Shown in pieces: positions 49,907 through 58,406 of a stretch of DNA of 64,000 nucleotides (positions within the stretch are counted from its first letter, which is position 1; each line of letters starts with the position of its first letter). The stretch is from Mycobacterium sp. JS623 (GTDB lineage Bacteria > Actinomycetota > Actinomycetes > Mycobacteriales > Mycobacteriaceae). Under the pieces are notes generated by a model. It worked only from the letters and a program-made list of their open reading frames with translations. It did not search any database and was not told the DNA's origin. Position numbers and translations under genes: made by a program. The DNA lies in assembly GCF_000328565.1 (NCBI RefSeq), contig NC_019966.1:2232001-2296000 (forward strand). The letters are read 5' to 3'.

Positions 49907-49907
49907 G

Positions 49908-49924
49908 GAACAGATATTTGGTCA
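49908..49924. promoter_or_regulatory. Island operator B (SDR/vWA divergent region)
   Basis: GAACAGATATTTGGTCA, starting 1 bp after the -10 of the vWA promoter and therefore overlapping its start site. It matches operators A, C and D. Confidence 0.7.
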
Positions 49925-49938
49925 ACGAGTGAGGTGCG

Positions 49939-51627
49939 GTGGACGACCAGGCGAGCGACGGCCCGCAGAGACTGCGCCTGCTGGCATCCGCCCTTGCCGG
50001 ACGAAGTGTCGCGGTCGCACCCGCCGGGGCCGGTGAGCCCGCGTGGACCGACGGCGTCACCCTGTTTGTCGACGCGGCAGCGAGCGAACGAATGCAACTG
50101 CAGTCGGTGACCGTGCAGGCATCCCTGCTAGCGAGTGGGGGATTGGACCCTGAGGTGGTGCGCAAGCTGGTCAGACGCCCGGCCGTGGCGCGGCGGTATC
50201 TCGCTGTCGAAGGTCATCGCGCGCTGTCGGCGAACGATGATCTGCTGCCGTTCGCCGTTCGATCCCTGATCGATTTGGACCTCGCATCGCGAGCCACTTC
50301 ACCGGCCGAATCACTCGCGATGGCGTTGGCACGTGCACACATTCCGGATCCGCCGGCGAGCTTCGGCGTCATCCGGGCCAGAGATGTGCTCTCGGCCAGT
50401 GCCGCGGCCGCACATATGGAGTCACAGGGCGCGCACGTGCCGCGGCGCGAGCAGAAGAACCTGGCCGACCTCGACGACGTCGATGACGGTGTGGAGGTCA
50501 CGGACCCGTTCTCGAGTCCTGTGGGTGGTGGCGGTGCCCTAGGGAAAGTTTTACAGCATCTGATGAGCAGAGTACGTCAACTCGGTGGGGGCGGACCGCC
50601 AGGCGCAGAGACGCCTACTCATCGCTCGCACAATGGAATTCGAGGCATCGGTTTGGTCACATCAACCGCAGCACCGCCTTCGGGACTCGACGGTATCGAG
50701 GAGTACTCAGACGGCGGCTGGAAGTATCCCGAGTGGGACGTTCATCGCCGCGGCTACCGACCTGACTGGTGCACAGTGCATGAGATCGACCCTCCAGCGC
50801 AACCGGATTCGATGCTCGACCGACCAGATGTCCATGCGTTGAGGCGGCCACTCACTCGGCTCGGCATCGGGCTCGACCGGGCTCATCGGCAGGCGCAGGG
50901 CGACGACATCGACGTAGACGCAGCGGTGGAGGCGCGAGTGGAAACGCTTGCGGGATCGGCGCCAGAGGAGGCAGTGTATCTGGATAACCTGCGCAGACGC
51001 CGCGATCTCGCGGTGCTGGTACTGCTCGATGTGTCGGGATCCGCCGCAGAGGCCGGCACGTTGGGGGAGACGGTGCACGAGCAGCAGCGTGCCGCCGCGG
51101 CGGCGCTGACCGTCGCACTGCATGAGCTCGGAGACCGGGTGGCGCTGTACGCCTTTCAATCTCAAGGCCGCTCAGCGGTGTCCATGATGCCGATCAAGCG
51201 ATTCGACGACAACCTCGACGCGACGGCCATGCGACGTCTCGGCAGCCTGACGCCTGGTGCGTATTCGCGGCTTGGCGCGGCGATTCGCCATGGCACCTCC
51301 GTCATTGCGGAGAAGGCGGGAACGTCACGGCGCTTGCTCGTGGTGTTGTCCGACGGGCTGGCCTACGACCACGGATACGAACGCCTGTATGGCGCCGCTG
51401 ACGCACGCCGCGCGCTTGGAGAAGCGCGAAGAAAGGGCATCGGTTGTCTGTGCCTGACCATCGGGGCGGCAACGGATCAGGGTGAGCTCGCCCGAGTGTT
51501 CGGCACGGCCGCGCATGCGTCGATTCCCAAGCCCGCGCAGTTAGGGAATGTGATCGGCCCGTTGTTCCGCGCCGCGCTGCGCACAGCAGAGCTGCGGCGG
51601 CGGGTGTCCCCGGCGCGAAGACCTTGA
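49939..51627 (+). CDS. vWA-domain protein of the CbbO/NorD type
   Basis: A 562-aa protein whose C-terminal third is a von Willebrand A domain with an intact MIDAS motif Asp364-x-Ser366-x-Ser368 (LLDVSGS), followed by SRLGAAIRHGT and LSDGLAYDHGY. The N-terminal region is helical and uncharacterised. Such proteins pair with CbbQ/NorQ-type AAA ATPases as adaptors that remodel or metallate an enzyme. The ATPase gene follows. The client here is unknown; the adjacent oxidoreductases and P450s are candidates. Confidence 0.85.
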   Translation: MDDQASDGPQRLRLLASALAGRSVAVAPAGAGEPAWTDGVTLFVDAAASERMQLQSVTVQASLLASGGLDPEVVRKLVRRPAVARRYLAVEGHRALSANDDLLPFAVRSLIDLDLASRATSPAESLAMALARAHIPDPPASFGVIRARDVLSASAAAAHMESQGAHVPRREQKNLADLDDVDDGVEVTDPFSSPVGGGGALGKVLQHLMSRVRQLGGGGPPGAETPTHRSHNGIRGIGLVTSTAAPPSGLDGIEEYSDGGWKYPEWDVHRRGYRPDWCTVHEIDPPAQPDSMLDRPDVHALRRPLTRLGIGLDRAHRQAQGDDIDVDAAVEARVETLAGSAPEEAVYLDNLRRRRDLAVLVLLDVSGSAAEAGTLGETVHEQQRAAAAALTVALHELGDRVALYAFQSQGRSAVSMMPIKRFDDNLDATAMRRLGSLTPGAYSRLGAAIRHGTSVIAEKAGTSRRLLVVLSDGLAYDHGYERLYGAADARRALGEARRKGIGCLCLTIGAATDQGELARVFGTAAHASIPKPAQLGNVIGPLFRAALRTAELRRRVSPARRP

Positions 51628-51642
51628 ACCAAACATCTGTTC
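51626..51642. promoter_or_regulatory. Island operator C (upstream of the AAA ATPase gene)
   Basis: On the minus strand this reads GAACAGATGTTTGGTTC, the most symmetric of the four sites. It overlaps a -35 TTGAAC (51624-51629). An 18-bp spacer leads to TAGTCT (51648-51653). Confidence 0.7.
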
Positions 51643-51679
51643 CGCGTTAGTCTGCGGAAGATTCTCACGAGAGGAAACT

Positions 51680-52480
51680 ATGCCGGTGAAGGCGCCGCGG
51701 CCGTATTACGTGCCAGTCGCGAACGAGGAGCAGGTGTTCAAGGCGGCTTTCAACCAGGGCCTCTCAATTGTGCTGAAGGGCCCGACCGGCTGCGGGAAAA
51801 CCCGATTCGTCGAGGCGATGGCGCACGATCTCGACCGGCCTCTTATCACTGTTTCCTGCCATGACGATCTGACGACGGCTGACCTCGTCGGACGATTCCT
51901 GTTGCGTGGCGGCGACACCGAATGGGTCGACGGGCCCTTGACGCGTGCGGTGCGCGACGGCGCGATCTGCTACCTCGACGAAGTAGTCGAGGCCCGCCAG
52001 GACACCACTGTTGTTCTGCATCCGTTGGCCGACCACCGTCGCCAGTTGCCCATCGAACGCCTGGGGAGCACGCTGGACGCCGCACCGGGTTTCTGCCTGG
52101 TGGTGTCCTACAATCCCGGCTATCAAAGCGTGCTCAAGGATCTCAAGGATTCGACACGACAGCGAATGGTCGCAATTACCTTCGGTTTTCCCTCGCCCGA
52201 TGTCGAGGAGAAGATCGTCGCCAACGAAGCAGGGATCGACCACGATCGGGCGGTCGAACTCGTGCGTTTGGGCCAGGCGATCCGCCGACTGGAAACCGGG
52301 GGACTGCGCGAGGTCGCATCGACGCGCGTGCTGATCGCGGCCGGGCGGCTGATCGCCGAGGGGCTCACTCCTCGCGAGGCCGCTTGTGCCGCAATCGCCG
52401 GACCGCTCACCGATGACGCGACGGTCACCCGCGGCCTGGCAGAGATGATCGACGCCTACCTGACAGACGGGCAGACGTGA
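51680..52480 (+). CDS. MoxR-type AAA+ ATPase (CbbQ/NirQ/NorQ family)
   Basis: A 266-aa AAA+ chaperone. Walker A is GPTGCGKT (residues 34-41), the Walker B segment is AICYLDEVVEA, sensor 1 is VVSYNPGYQS, and the arginine-finger region is DSTRQRMVAI. CbbQ/NorQ proteins with their vWA partners activate metalloenzymes such as Rubisco, nitric oxide reductase or CO dehydrogenase-type enzymes. Here it accompanies P450 and dehydrogenase genes. The ATG follows GAGAGGAAACT. Confidence 0.92.
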   Translation: MPVKAPRPYYVPVANEEQVFKAAFNQGLSIVLKGPTGCGKTRFVEAMAHDLDRPLITVSCHDDLTTADLVGRFLLRGGDTEWVDGPLTRAVRDGAICYLDEVVEARQDTTVVLHPLADHRRQLPIERLGSTLDAAPGFCLVVSYNPGYQSVLKDLKDSTRQRMVAITFGFPSPDVEEKIVANEAGIDHDRAVELVRLGQAIRRLETGGLREVASTRVLIAAGRLIAEGLTPREAACAAIAGPLTDDATVTRGLAEMIDAYLTDGQT

Positions 52481-52488
52481 CCAAATGA

Positions 52489-52517
52489 TTGACCCGCGCG
52501 AGCAGCCTCGCTAGGGT
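52489..52517 (+). promoter_or_regulatory. Promoter of the six-gene P450 operon
   Basis: -35 TTGACC (52489-52494), a 17-bp spacer, and -10 TAGGGT (52512-52517). This is the best primary-sigma-like promoter in the island. Operator D starts 3 bp downstream. Confidence 0.7.
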
Positions 52518-52519
52518 CA

Positions 52520-52536
52520 GAACAAATATTAGGTTT
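52520..52536. promoter_or_regulatory. Island operator D (P450 operon)
   Basis: GAACAAATATTAGGTTT lies over the expected transcription start of the operon beginning at 52575. It matches sites A-C, with A replacing T at position 12. Confidence 0.65.
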
Positions 52537-52574
52537 CATGCCTGCATCGCGAGCTGCACGCCAACGGAGGTGCG

Positions 52575-53690
52575 ATGTCCTACGAGAGCACAGCGGAGCC
52601 GATCAAGGTCGGCTATCTGATGGACTTCACCTTGCCGCCCGGATTCTCCGAGGAGCTGTTGGCCTCGTTCACTCAGACGTTCGAGCTCGTCTTCTTCGAG
52701 GCGGTCGAGCAGGGTCTGATGGACAGGCCTGTGCAGATGATCTACCGCGAGGTAGAGGGCCTGCCCAAGGGTTCGGTGAAGGCTGTTATCGACGCGTTCG
52801 GCGAACTCGTCGACGCGGGCTGCCTGGTGGTTTTCGGACCGAACATCACCGACAACTGTGTTCCGGTGCGCGAGGCGATCGAGGAGCGGTTCAAGGTGCC
52901 TGCGATAAGCGTCACCGGGACCGACGATTGGCTCGGCGAGTGGACGTTCGCTTTCCCTCAGGGCTCGATGACCGACGAGCCGATTTTCCTGACCGACCTG
53001 GTCGCCAAGCGCGGACTCAATGAGATCGGCGTGCTGGTCGAACAGAATCTCATCGGCGAGAGCTACCTCAGAAATCTGCGAAGTGCATGTGCGCGCAAGG
53101 GCGTTCGCATCGTCGCGGAGGCTGCTATTGCGCAAACGGCGCAGGACATCACCGAGGCGGTCAACACGCTGTACGAGGCCAAAGCTCAGGCGATCGTGCA
53201 CCTCGGGTTCGGATTCGGCATCGTCTTCATCAATCCGGCCCTCGAGGCGGTCGGTTGGGATCCACCGCGATTCACCACCACAGCTTTTCAAAACGCCTGG
53301 GTGAACCCGATCATGTGGAACGCCTTCCTCGGCTGGGTCGGGGTGGACCAATACGACGAAAACAACCCCGTTGGCCAGGCTTGGCTCGACCGGTATGCGA
53401 AGGCGTATGGCGGCAGCCGTCCCGAATACTGCGTCTCGGTCGTCAACCACGATGTTGCAGCCACGCTGGTGCGCGCGTTCACCGACGCTCATCCGCTCAG
53501 CCCGCGCGGCGTCAAGGAGGCACTCGAGCGGGTGAAGATGATGCCTGCTGCGTCGGGAGCGCCGGGAACCCGTGTGTCGCTGGGTAAATGGACTCGACGG
53601 GCATGGATGGGCTCGGGCTATCTGGTGGCAAGGACGCTCGATGCGGACGGTATCAACTCTCACCTCGTCGATCGCTTCGGAGAGGACTGA
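52575..53690 (+). CDS. Periplasmic-binding-fold (type 1) protein without signal peptide
   Basis: A 371-aa protein resembling branched-chain amino acid/amide ABC substrate-binding proteins (EPIKVGYLMDFT, LVVFGPNITDNCVPV, IGVLVEQNLIGESYLRNLR, FTTTAFQNAW). It begins MSYESTAEP with no signal peptide or lipobox, and no ABC permease or ATPase is nearby. It may therefore be an intracellular ligand sensor or carrier for the P450 substrate. It is the first gene of the operon; AveC-like starts 2 bp after its stop. GGAGG lies at 52565-52569. Confidence 0.8.
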   Translation: MSYESTAEPIKVGYLMDFTLPPGFSEELLASFTQTFELVFFEAVEQGLMDRPVQMIYREVEGLPKGSVKAVIDAFGELVDAGCLVVFGPNITDNCVPVREAIEERFKVPAISVTGTDDWLGEWTFAFPQGSMTDEPIFLTDLVAKRGLNEIGVLVEQNLIGESYLRNLRSACARKGVRIVAEAAIAQTAQDITEAVNTLYEAKAQAIVHLGFGFGIVFINPALEAVGWDPPRFTTTAFQNAWVNPIMWNAFLGWVGVDQYDENNPVGQAWLDRYAKAYGGSRPEYCVSVVNHDVAATLVRAFTDAHPLSPRGVKEALERVKMMPAASGAPGTRVSLGKWTRRAWMGSGYLVARTLDADGINSHLVDRFGED

Positions 53691-53692
53691 CC

Positions 53693-54823
53693 ATGACGAC
53701 TCAAGCAGAGTTGGGCCCCACATCGGTTGAGCCAAAAGCGAAGACGGGCCCGAACTGGGGCCGGGTGATCGCTCTGCTCGCGTGGCTCGGCTTCCTCGGG
53801 TTGTTCGCCGCCGTTGCGCGGACGGATGTCGATCCGCGAGTTGCGAATCCGAACGTCGACGGGCGGCCTCGCCCTGTCGGGTTCCTGACGGGATTCGATC
53901 ACTGGCAGGTCATTCCGCAGGTAGGCGCCTTGATCATGGTTGTGGTGCTGACTATCGTCTTCATCCGCGGGTGGCGTAGGAACCCCGGCAGTCCGGTGCT
54001 GATGATGGTGTTGGTGACGACGCTGATCGTCTGGCAGGACCCGATCATGAACTGGTCGCCGTATGCGGTGTACAACCCGGCGTTGTTGCACTGGCCGGAG
54101 TCTTGGCCCCTGATCATGATGTCGCCGACCGTGGAACCCTGGATCGTGTTCGGATACGTGACGTTCTATTTCGGCCCGTATTTCCCGGCGATCTGGATTC
54201 TTCGCAAAATGCAGGCCAAGCGCGGGCCAGAAGCGTTCGTCGCCCGCCACCCGCTGATCAGCTTGGGTGCTCTGGTGCTGGTGATTGGCTTCATTTTCGA
54301 CGCCATTCTGGAAGTCAGCCTGGTGCGCACCGGGCTGTACATCTATTCACAGGCGATCCCGTTCGGAACATTGTTCGCAGGCAGCACCTTTCAATTCCCG
54401 CTGATTTGGGAGTCGCTGTCGGTGACCTTCGTGATGATCCCGGCTGCCATCCTCGTCTACCGCGATGACACCGGTAAGTCGGTGGCGGAGAAGCTTGCCG
54501 CGAAAGCCAAGCTGTTTCCGACCAGGCCGGTACTCGGCACGTTCCTGGTGATGTTCGCGATCATCAACGTGTCGTATTTCGCCTACGGCGGCTGGTTCTG
54601 GGCGATCAAGGCCAGTGGGCTCGCCACCTCGGTCGCCTGTCCGTGGCCCTTTCCTGAGGCCAAAGTGTATGACCCGCAGGGGTATTACGAGCAGAACGGC
54701 GCCGAGGGCCCATATTCGGTAGGTAAATGGTCCACCTGGCAGCAGGGTCTGCCTGACGGTCGCCCCGATGTTGAGCTCGGCTCGAAGAGTCAACGTTGTG
54801 CGCCGGAAAGTGCGAATGGCTGA
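53693..54823 (+). CDS. AveC-like membrane protein (spirocyclase AveC family)
   Basis: A 376-aa polytopic membrane protein with about seven hydrophobic segments. The AveC-type core reads FDAILEVSLVRTGLYIYSQA then FQFPLIWESLSV. AveC is a spirocyclase/dehydratase in avermectin synthesis; actinobacterial homologs beside P450s are uncharacterised, so spirocyclase activity is not implied. The gene is second in the operon, and the SDR start overlaps its last codons. Confidence 0.75.
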   Translation: MTTQAELGPTSVEPKAKTGPNWGRVIALLAWLGFLGLFAAVARTDVDPRVANPNVDGRPRPVGFLTGFDHWQVIPQVGALIMVVVLTIVFIRGWRRNPGSPVLMMVLVTTLIVWQDPIMNWSPYAVYNPALLHWPESWPLIMMSPTVEPWIVFGYVTFYFGPYFPAIWILRKMQAKRGPEAFVARHPLISLGALVLVIGFIFDAILEVSLVRTGLYIYSQAIPFGTLFAGSTFQFPLIWESLSVTFVMIPAAILVYRDDTGKSVAEKLAAKAKLFPTRPVLGTFLVMFAIINVSYFAYGGWFWAIKASGLATSVACPWPFPEAKVYDPQGYYEQNGAEGPYSVGKWSTWQQGLPDGRPDVELGSKSQRCAPESANG

Positions 54824-55703
54824 GCCGCGCAGCGTCGTCATCACGGGTGCCTCGCGGGGGCTGGGCTTCGCGTCCGCGTGCCATCTCTATAAGCAGGGCT
54901 GGCGCGTGGTGGCCGCGATGCGATCCGTCGATGCAGGCATGGAACGCCTGCGCGAGGCGACCGGAGCCCCGGAGGACGACCCGCTCCTGATCGGTGTGCC
55001 GCTCGATTTGACCGACGCCGCGTCGGTCACCGCTGCAGCGAAATCGATTGAGGAAGCTGTCGGCGCACCGTACGGTCTGGTCCACAACGCCGGCATCGCC
55101 GCGGCCGGGATGGTCGAGGAAACACCGCTGAGCCTCTGGGAGCAGATGTTCGCGACGAACATCTTCGGCCCCGTCGCATTCACCAAAGCGCTCCTGCCTG
55201 CCATGCGGAAGGCGGGACAGGGCCGCATCGTGCTCGTCTCGAGCGTGGGTGGTGTACGTGGAATGCCCGCCACTGCACCCTATTCCGCTGTCAAGGGCGC
55301 ACTCGAACGCTGGGGCGAGGCGATGGCAGGCGAAGTCGCCTCGTTCGGCATCGGGGTCACCGTGTTGGTCACCGGCACGTATGACACCGACATCATCACC
55401 GATGCCGGCACGACGGACTCCCGCGACTTTGACGGGCCCTACGCGCCTCACCACAGCACCATGGACAAGCGTGGTCGGGCGATGATGAAGCTCGCCGCCA
55501 AGTCACCGGAGGAGTTCGCCGTTGGGCTCGCGAAGGCGCTCGACGACAAGGCGCCGTTCGTGAAGCGGCCAGTCGGGCCGGACGCGCGAATGCTGTTGAT
55601 CGTCAACCGATTACTGCCTGGAGCGGGTCTGCACCATATGACCCGACTGATGATGGGAATCCCGCGCTACGGCGCGCTGCGAGGAGATGGGAAGAATGCC
55701 TGA
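54816..55703 (+). CDS. SDR-family oxidoreductase
   Basis: A 295-aa short-chain dehydrogenase with TGASRGLG at residues 10-17, VHNAG, and the catalytic Ser and YSAVK. An extended C-terminal part (LIVNRLLPGAGLHHM) suggests membrane association or substrate capping. ATG 54816 overlaps the AveC-like gene by 8 bp, and its own end overlaps the aldehyde dehydrogenase by 8 bp. An alcohol-to-aldehyde/ketone step between P450 and aldehyde dehydrogenase is the natural inference. Confidence 0.9.
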   Translation: MAEPRSVVITGASRGLGFASACHLYKQGWRVVAAMRSVDAGMERLREATGAPEDDPLLIGVPLDLTDAASVTAAAKSIEEAVGAPYGLVHNAGIAAAGMVEETPLSLWEQMFATNIFGPVAFTKALLPAMRKAGQGRIVLVSSVGGVRGMPATAPYSAVKGALERWGEAMAGEVASFGIGVTVLVTGTYDTDIITDAGTTDSRDFDGPYAPHHSTMDKRGRAMMKLAAKSPEEFAVGLAKALDDKAPFVKRPVGPDARMLLIVNRLLPGAGLHHMTRLMMGIPRYGALRGDGKNA

Positions 55704-57171
55704 CGTTCGGTTCGAGACCAAGATGTTGATCGACGGCAAGCTCGTCGACGGCGAAGTCGGCACCTTCACCAATGTCAATCCCGCCAGCGAAGAGGTGCTT
55801 GGCGAAGTCGCCGACGCGTCGAAAGCCGACATGCACCGCGCCATCGACGCCGCCCGTCGCGCCTTCGACGAAACCGACTGGTCCACCAACCACTCCTTCC
55901 GGCAGCGCTGCCTGCTGCAACTGCACGAGGCAATCGAGGCCGAAAAGGAGGAGTTGCGTGAGGAACTCATCCTCGAGGTTGGCTGCCCCCGCGCGGTCAC
56001 CTTCGGTGCTCAACTGGACGCGCCGCTGGAGGACGGGCTGAAATATCCGGCCCGGCTCATCGGTGAATACCCGTGGGAGACATCGCTGGGCGACACGGTG
56101 GTTTCCCTCACCGGGGCGAACACCACCCGCAAGGTATGGCGTGAGCCCGCCGGTGTGGTCGGCGCGATTGTGCCGTGGAACTTTCCTTTCGAAGTGACGA
56201 TCCAAAAGCTCGGGCAGGCCTTGGGAACGGGTAACACCGTTGTGTTGAAGCCGGCACCCAACACGCCGTACAACGCGACACGGCTGGGCCGGCTGATAAC
56301 CGAGAACACCGATATTCCGGCCGGTGTGGTGAATGTCGTAACAGCGTCGGATCACCTTGTCGGCGAAGAGCTCACGCTGTCGCCGAAGGTGGACCTGATC
56401 TCATTCACCGGTTCGACCGTCGTGGGCAAGCGAATCATGGAAAAAGGCGCGGCGACCATGAAGCGCCTGTTCCTCGAACTCGGCGGCAAGTCGGCCACGA
56501 TCGTGCTCGAAGACGCCGACTTCGCGCTGGGCTGCATGATCGGCATCGGGGTCTGCATGCACGCCGGCCAGGGGTGCGCGATGCCCACCCGGATGCTGCT
56601 GCCGCGCTCACGCTACGACGAGGGCGTCGAAATCCTCAAGGGCATCTACGAAGGCATCGCGCCGGGTGACCCGCAGGACCCCGCAGTGCTCTGCGGCCCA
56701 GTCATTTCGGATAGACAGCGCAGCCGCGTTCGCGGCTATATCGAGAAGGGCGTCGAAGAGGGCGCCAGGCTTGTCGTCGGCGGCCCAGAAGCGCCGGACG
56801 GATTGAACAAGGGCTACTTCGTCAAGCCGACGTTGTTCGCCGACGTCGACAACTCGATGACCATCGCACAGGAAGAGATCTTCGGACCGGTGCTCGTCGT
56901 CATTCCCTATCAGGACGAAGACGACGCGGTCCGGATCGCCAACGACAGCCCCTACGGCCTTGCGGGCAACGTCATGGCCGGCACCGTGGAGCGCGCGCTG
57001 GCCGTTGCCAAGCGGTTGCGTGCCGGATTCATCGGCCTCAATGGCACTGCCGGTTACGGCGCCGATACGCCGTTCGGTGGCTATAAGGCCAGCGGCGTCG
57101 GCCGCCAGAACGGCATCGCCGGATTCGACCAATACACGGAGATCAAGTCAGTCGCCTATCCGGCTGGGTAA
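55696..57171 (+). CDS. Aldehyde dehydrogenase
   Basis: A 491-aa NAD(P)-dependent aldehyde dehydrogenase with VPWNFPFE (transition-state Asn), the ELGGKSA general base Glu near residue 259, and nucleophile Cys294 in GQGCAMP. EEIFGPVL and GLAGNVMAG are also typical. It oxidises an aldehyde to an acid. ATG 55696 overlaps the SDR stop. P450 number two follows 11 bp later. Confidence 0.95.
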   Translation: MPDVRFETKMLIDGKLVDGEVGTFTNVNPASEEVLGEVADASKADMHRAIDAARRAFDETDWSTNHSFRQRCLLQLHEAIEAEKEELREELILEVGCPRAVTFGAQLDAPLEDGLKYPARLIGEYPWETSLGDTVVSLTGANTTRKVWREPAGVVGAIVPWNFPFEVTIQKLGQALGTGNTVVLKPAPNTPYNATRLGRLITENTDIPAGVVNVVTASDHLVGEELTLSPKVDLISFTGSTVVGKRIMEKGAATMKRLFLELGGKSATIVLEDADFALGCMIGIGVCMHAGQGCAMPTRMLLPRSRYDEGVEILKGIYEGIAPGDPQDPAVLCGPVISDRQRSRVRGYIEKGVEEGARLVVGGPEAPDGLNKGYFVKPTLFADVDNSMTIAQEEIFGPVLVVIPYQDEDDAVRIANDSPYGLAGNVMAGTVERALAVAKRLRAGFIGLNGTAGYGADTPFGGYKASGVGRQNGIAGFDQYTEIKSVAYPAG

Positions 57172-57182
57172 AGGAGCATTTC

Positions 57183-58406
57183 GTGCAGCTGTTTGACGAC
57201 CTCGAGGATTTCGGGGAATTCGACGACTTCGTGTCGGGCGACGTACGGGACCCGTACACCGAGCTCGCCCGACTGCGCGGCGAGGAACCCGTACAGAAGA
57301 TCGAGATCCCGGGAATGCCGGGTGAAGAGGGTAAGCCCATCTTCATGGTGTACCGCTATGAGGAAGCGCAGCAGATGTTGCGTGACAACGAGACCTTCTC
57401 GTCCTCGATCATCATTCAGGCGTTCGGCGATGTCTTCGGCAAGCACGTCATGCTTGGAATGGACGAGCCAGAGCACGGGCGACACCGAGCACTAGTGTCA
57501 AAGGCGTTCTCGCAGAAGGCGTTGGCGCGCTGGGAAGACGATCTGGTCGGAAAGGTGGGCAGCGCACTGATCGACCGCTTCGCCGATCGCGGCAGCGCAG
57601 ATCTGGTGAAGGAGTTCAACTTTCCCTATCCGACGCTGATCATCGCCGGCCTGTTGGGCCTGCCGCAGGAGGACTACGCACAGTTTCAAAAGTGGTCGAT
57701 CTCCCTGTTGTCGTTCACCGTCAACCCTGAGCGCGGTCGTGAGGCGTCGCAGGCGCTGGCTGAGTATTTCGCACCAATCCTTGCCGCGCGGCGCGAAGAC
57801 CCGCGCGACGATCTGATCAGCGGACTGGCTGCGGCAGAGATCGAGGGCGAGAAGCTGTCGGACGAGGAGATCTTCTCGTTCTTGCGGCTGCTACTTCCCG
57901 CCGGTGTCGAGACCACATACCGGGCGCTCGGCAACCTGCTGTTCGGATTGCTGTCCGATCCCGAACAGCTCGAGGCTATCCGCGCCGACCGATCGTTGCT
58001 GCCGCAGGCGATCGAAGAGGCGGTGCGCTGGGAGCCTCCGCTGATGATGATCACGCGCGTGGCGAGCCGTGACACCGAACTCGGCGGAGTCCAGATCCCG
58101 GAGGGTTGTTCAGTGATGCCCGTGCTGGGCGCGGCCAACCGGCAAGACGAGCGGTATGCCGATCCGAATCGATTCGACGTCTTCCGCGATATCAAACCGA
58201 ATATCGGGTGGGGTCATGGCGTTCACGTCTGCCTCGGCATGCATCTCGCACGGTTGGAAATGCGGGTGGCGATGAACCTGCTACTCGACCGCCTGCCGAA
58301 CATGCGGCTGGATCCCGCGGCCGACGACGCCTATATCCGCGGGCAGGTCTTCCGTTCGCCGACCTCGGTGCCGATCCTCTTCGACCCCGCAGAGGTGTCC
58401 GCGTGA
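57183..58406 (+). CDS. Cytochrome P450 (second of three)
   Basis: A 407-aa P450 with I-helix LPAGVETTYRALG, ExxR in EEAVRWE, and heme loop GWGHGVHVCLG with axial Cys350. The usual Phe seven residues before the cysteine is replaced by Trp. AAAGGAGC precedes GTG 57183. Its stop overlaps the start of the third P450 (GTGA). The substrate is unknown. Confidence 0.95.
   Translation: MQLFDDLEDFGEFDDFVSGDVRDPYTELARLRGEEPVQKIEIPGMPGEEGKPIFMVYRYEEAQQMLRDNETFSSSIIIQAFGDVFGKHVMLGMDEPEHGRHRALVSKAFSQKALARWEDDLVGKVGSALIDRFADRGSADLVKEFNFPYPTLIIAGLLGLPQEDYAQFQKWSISLLSFTVNPERGREASQALAEYFAPILAARREDPRDDLISGLAAAEIEGEKLSDEEIFSFLRLLLPAGVETTYRALGNLLFGLLSDPEQLEAIRADRSLLPQAIEEAVRWEPPLMMITRVASRDTELGGVQIPEGCSVMPVLGAANRQDERYADPNRFDVFRDIKPNIGWGHGVHVCLGMHLARLEMRVAMNLLLDRLPNMRLDPAADDAYIRGQVFRSPTSVPILFDPAEVSA

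Noticed and set aside
49860..50165. N-terminal extension of the SDR gene to 50165
   Set aside because: It would read through the divergent promoter, operator B and the vWA gene start; the Rossmann fold starts at MIDFTGQ.
58106..58402. N-terminal extension of the third P450 to 58106
   Set aside because: It overlaps the heme-loop region of the previous P450 in another frame; GTG 58403 in a GTGA overlap is the natural start.
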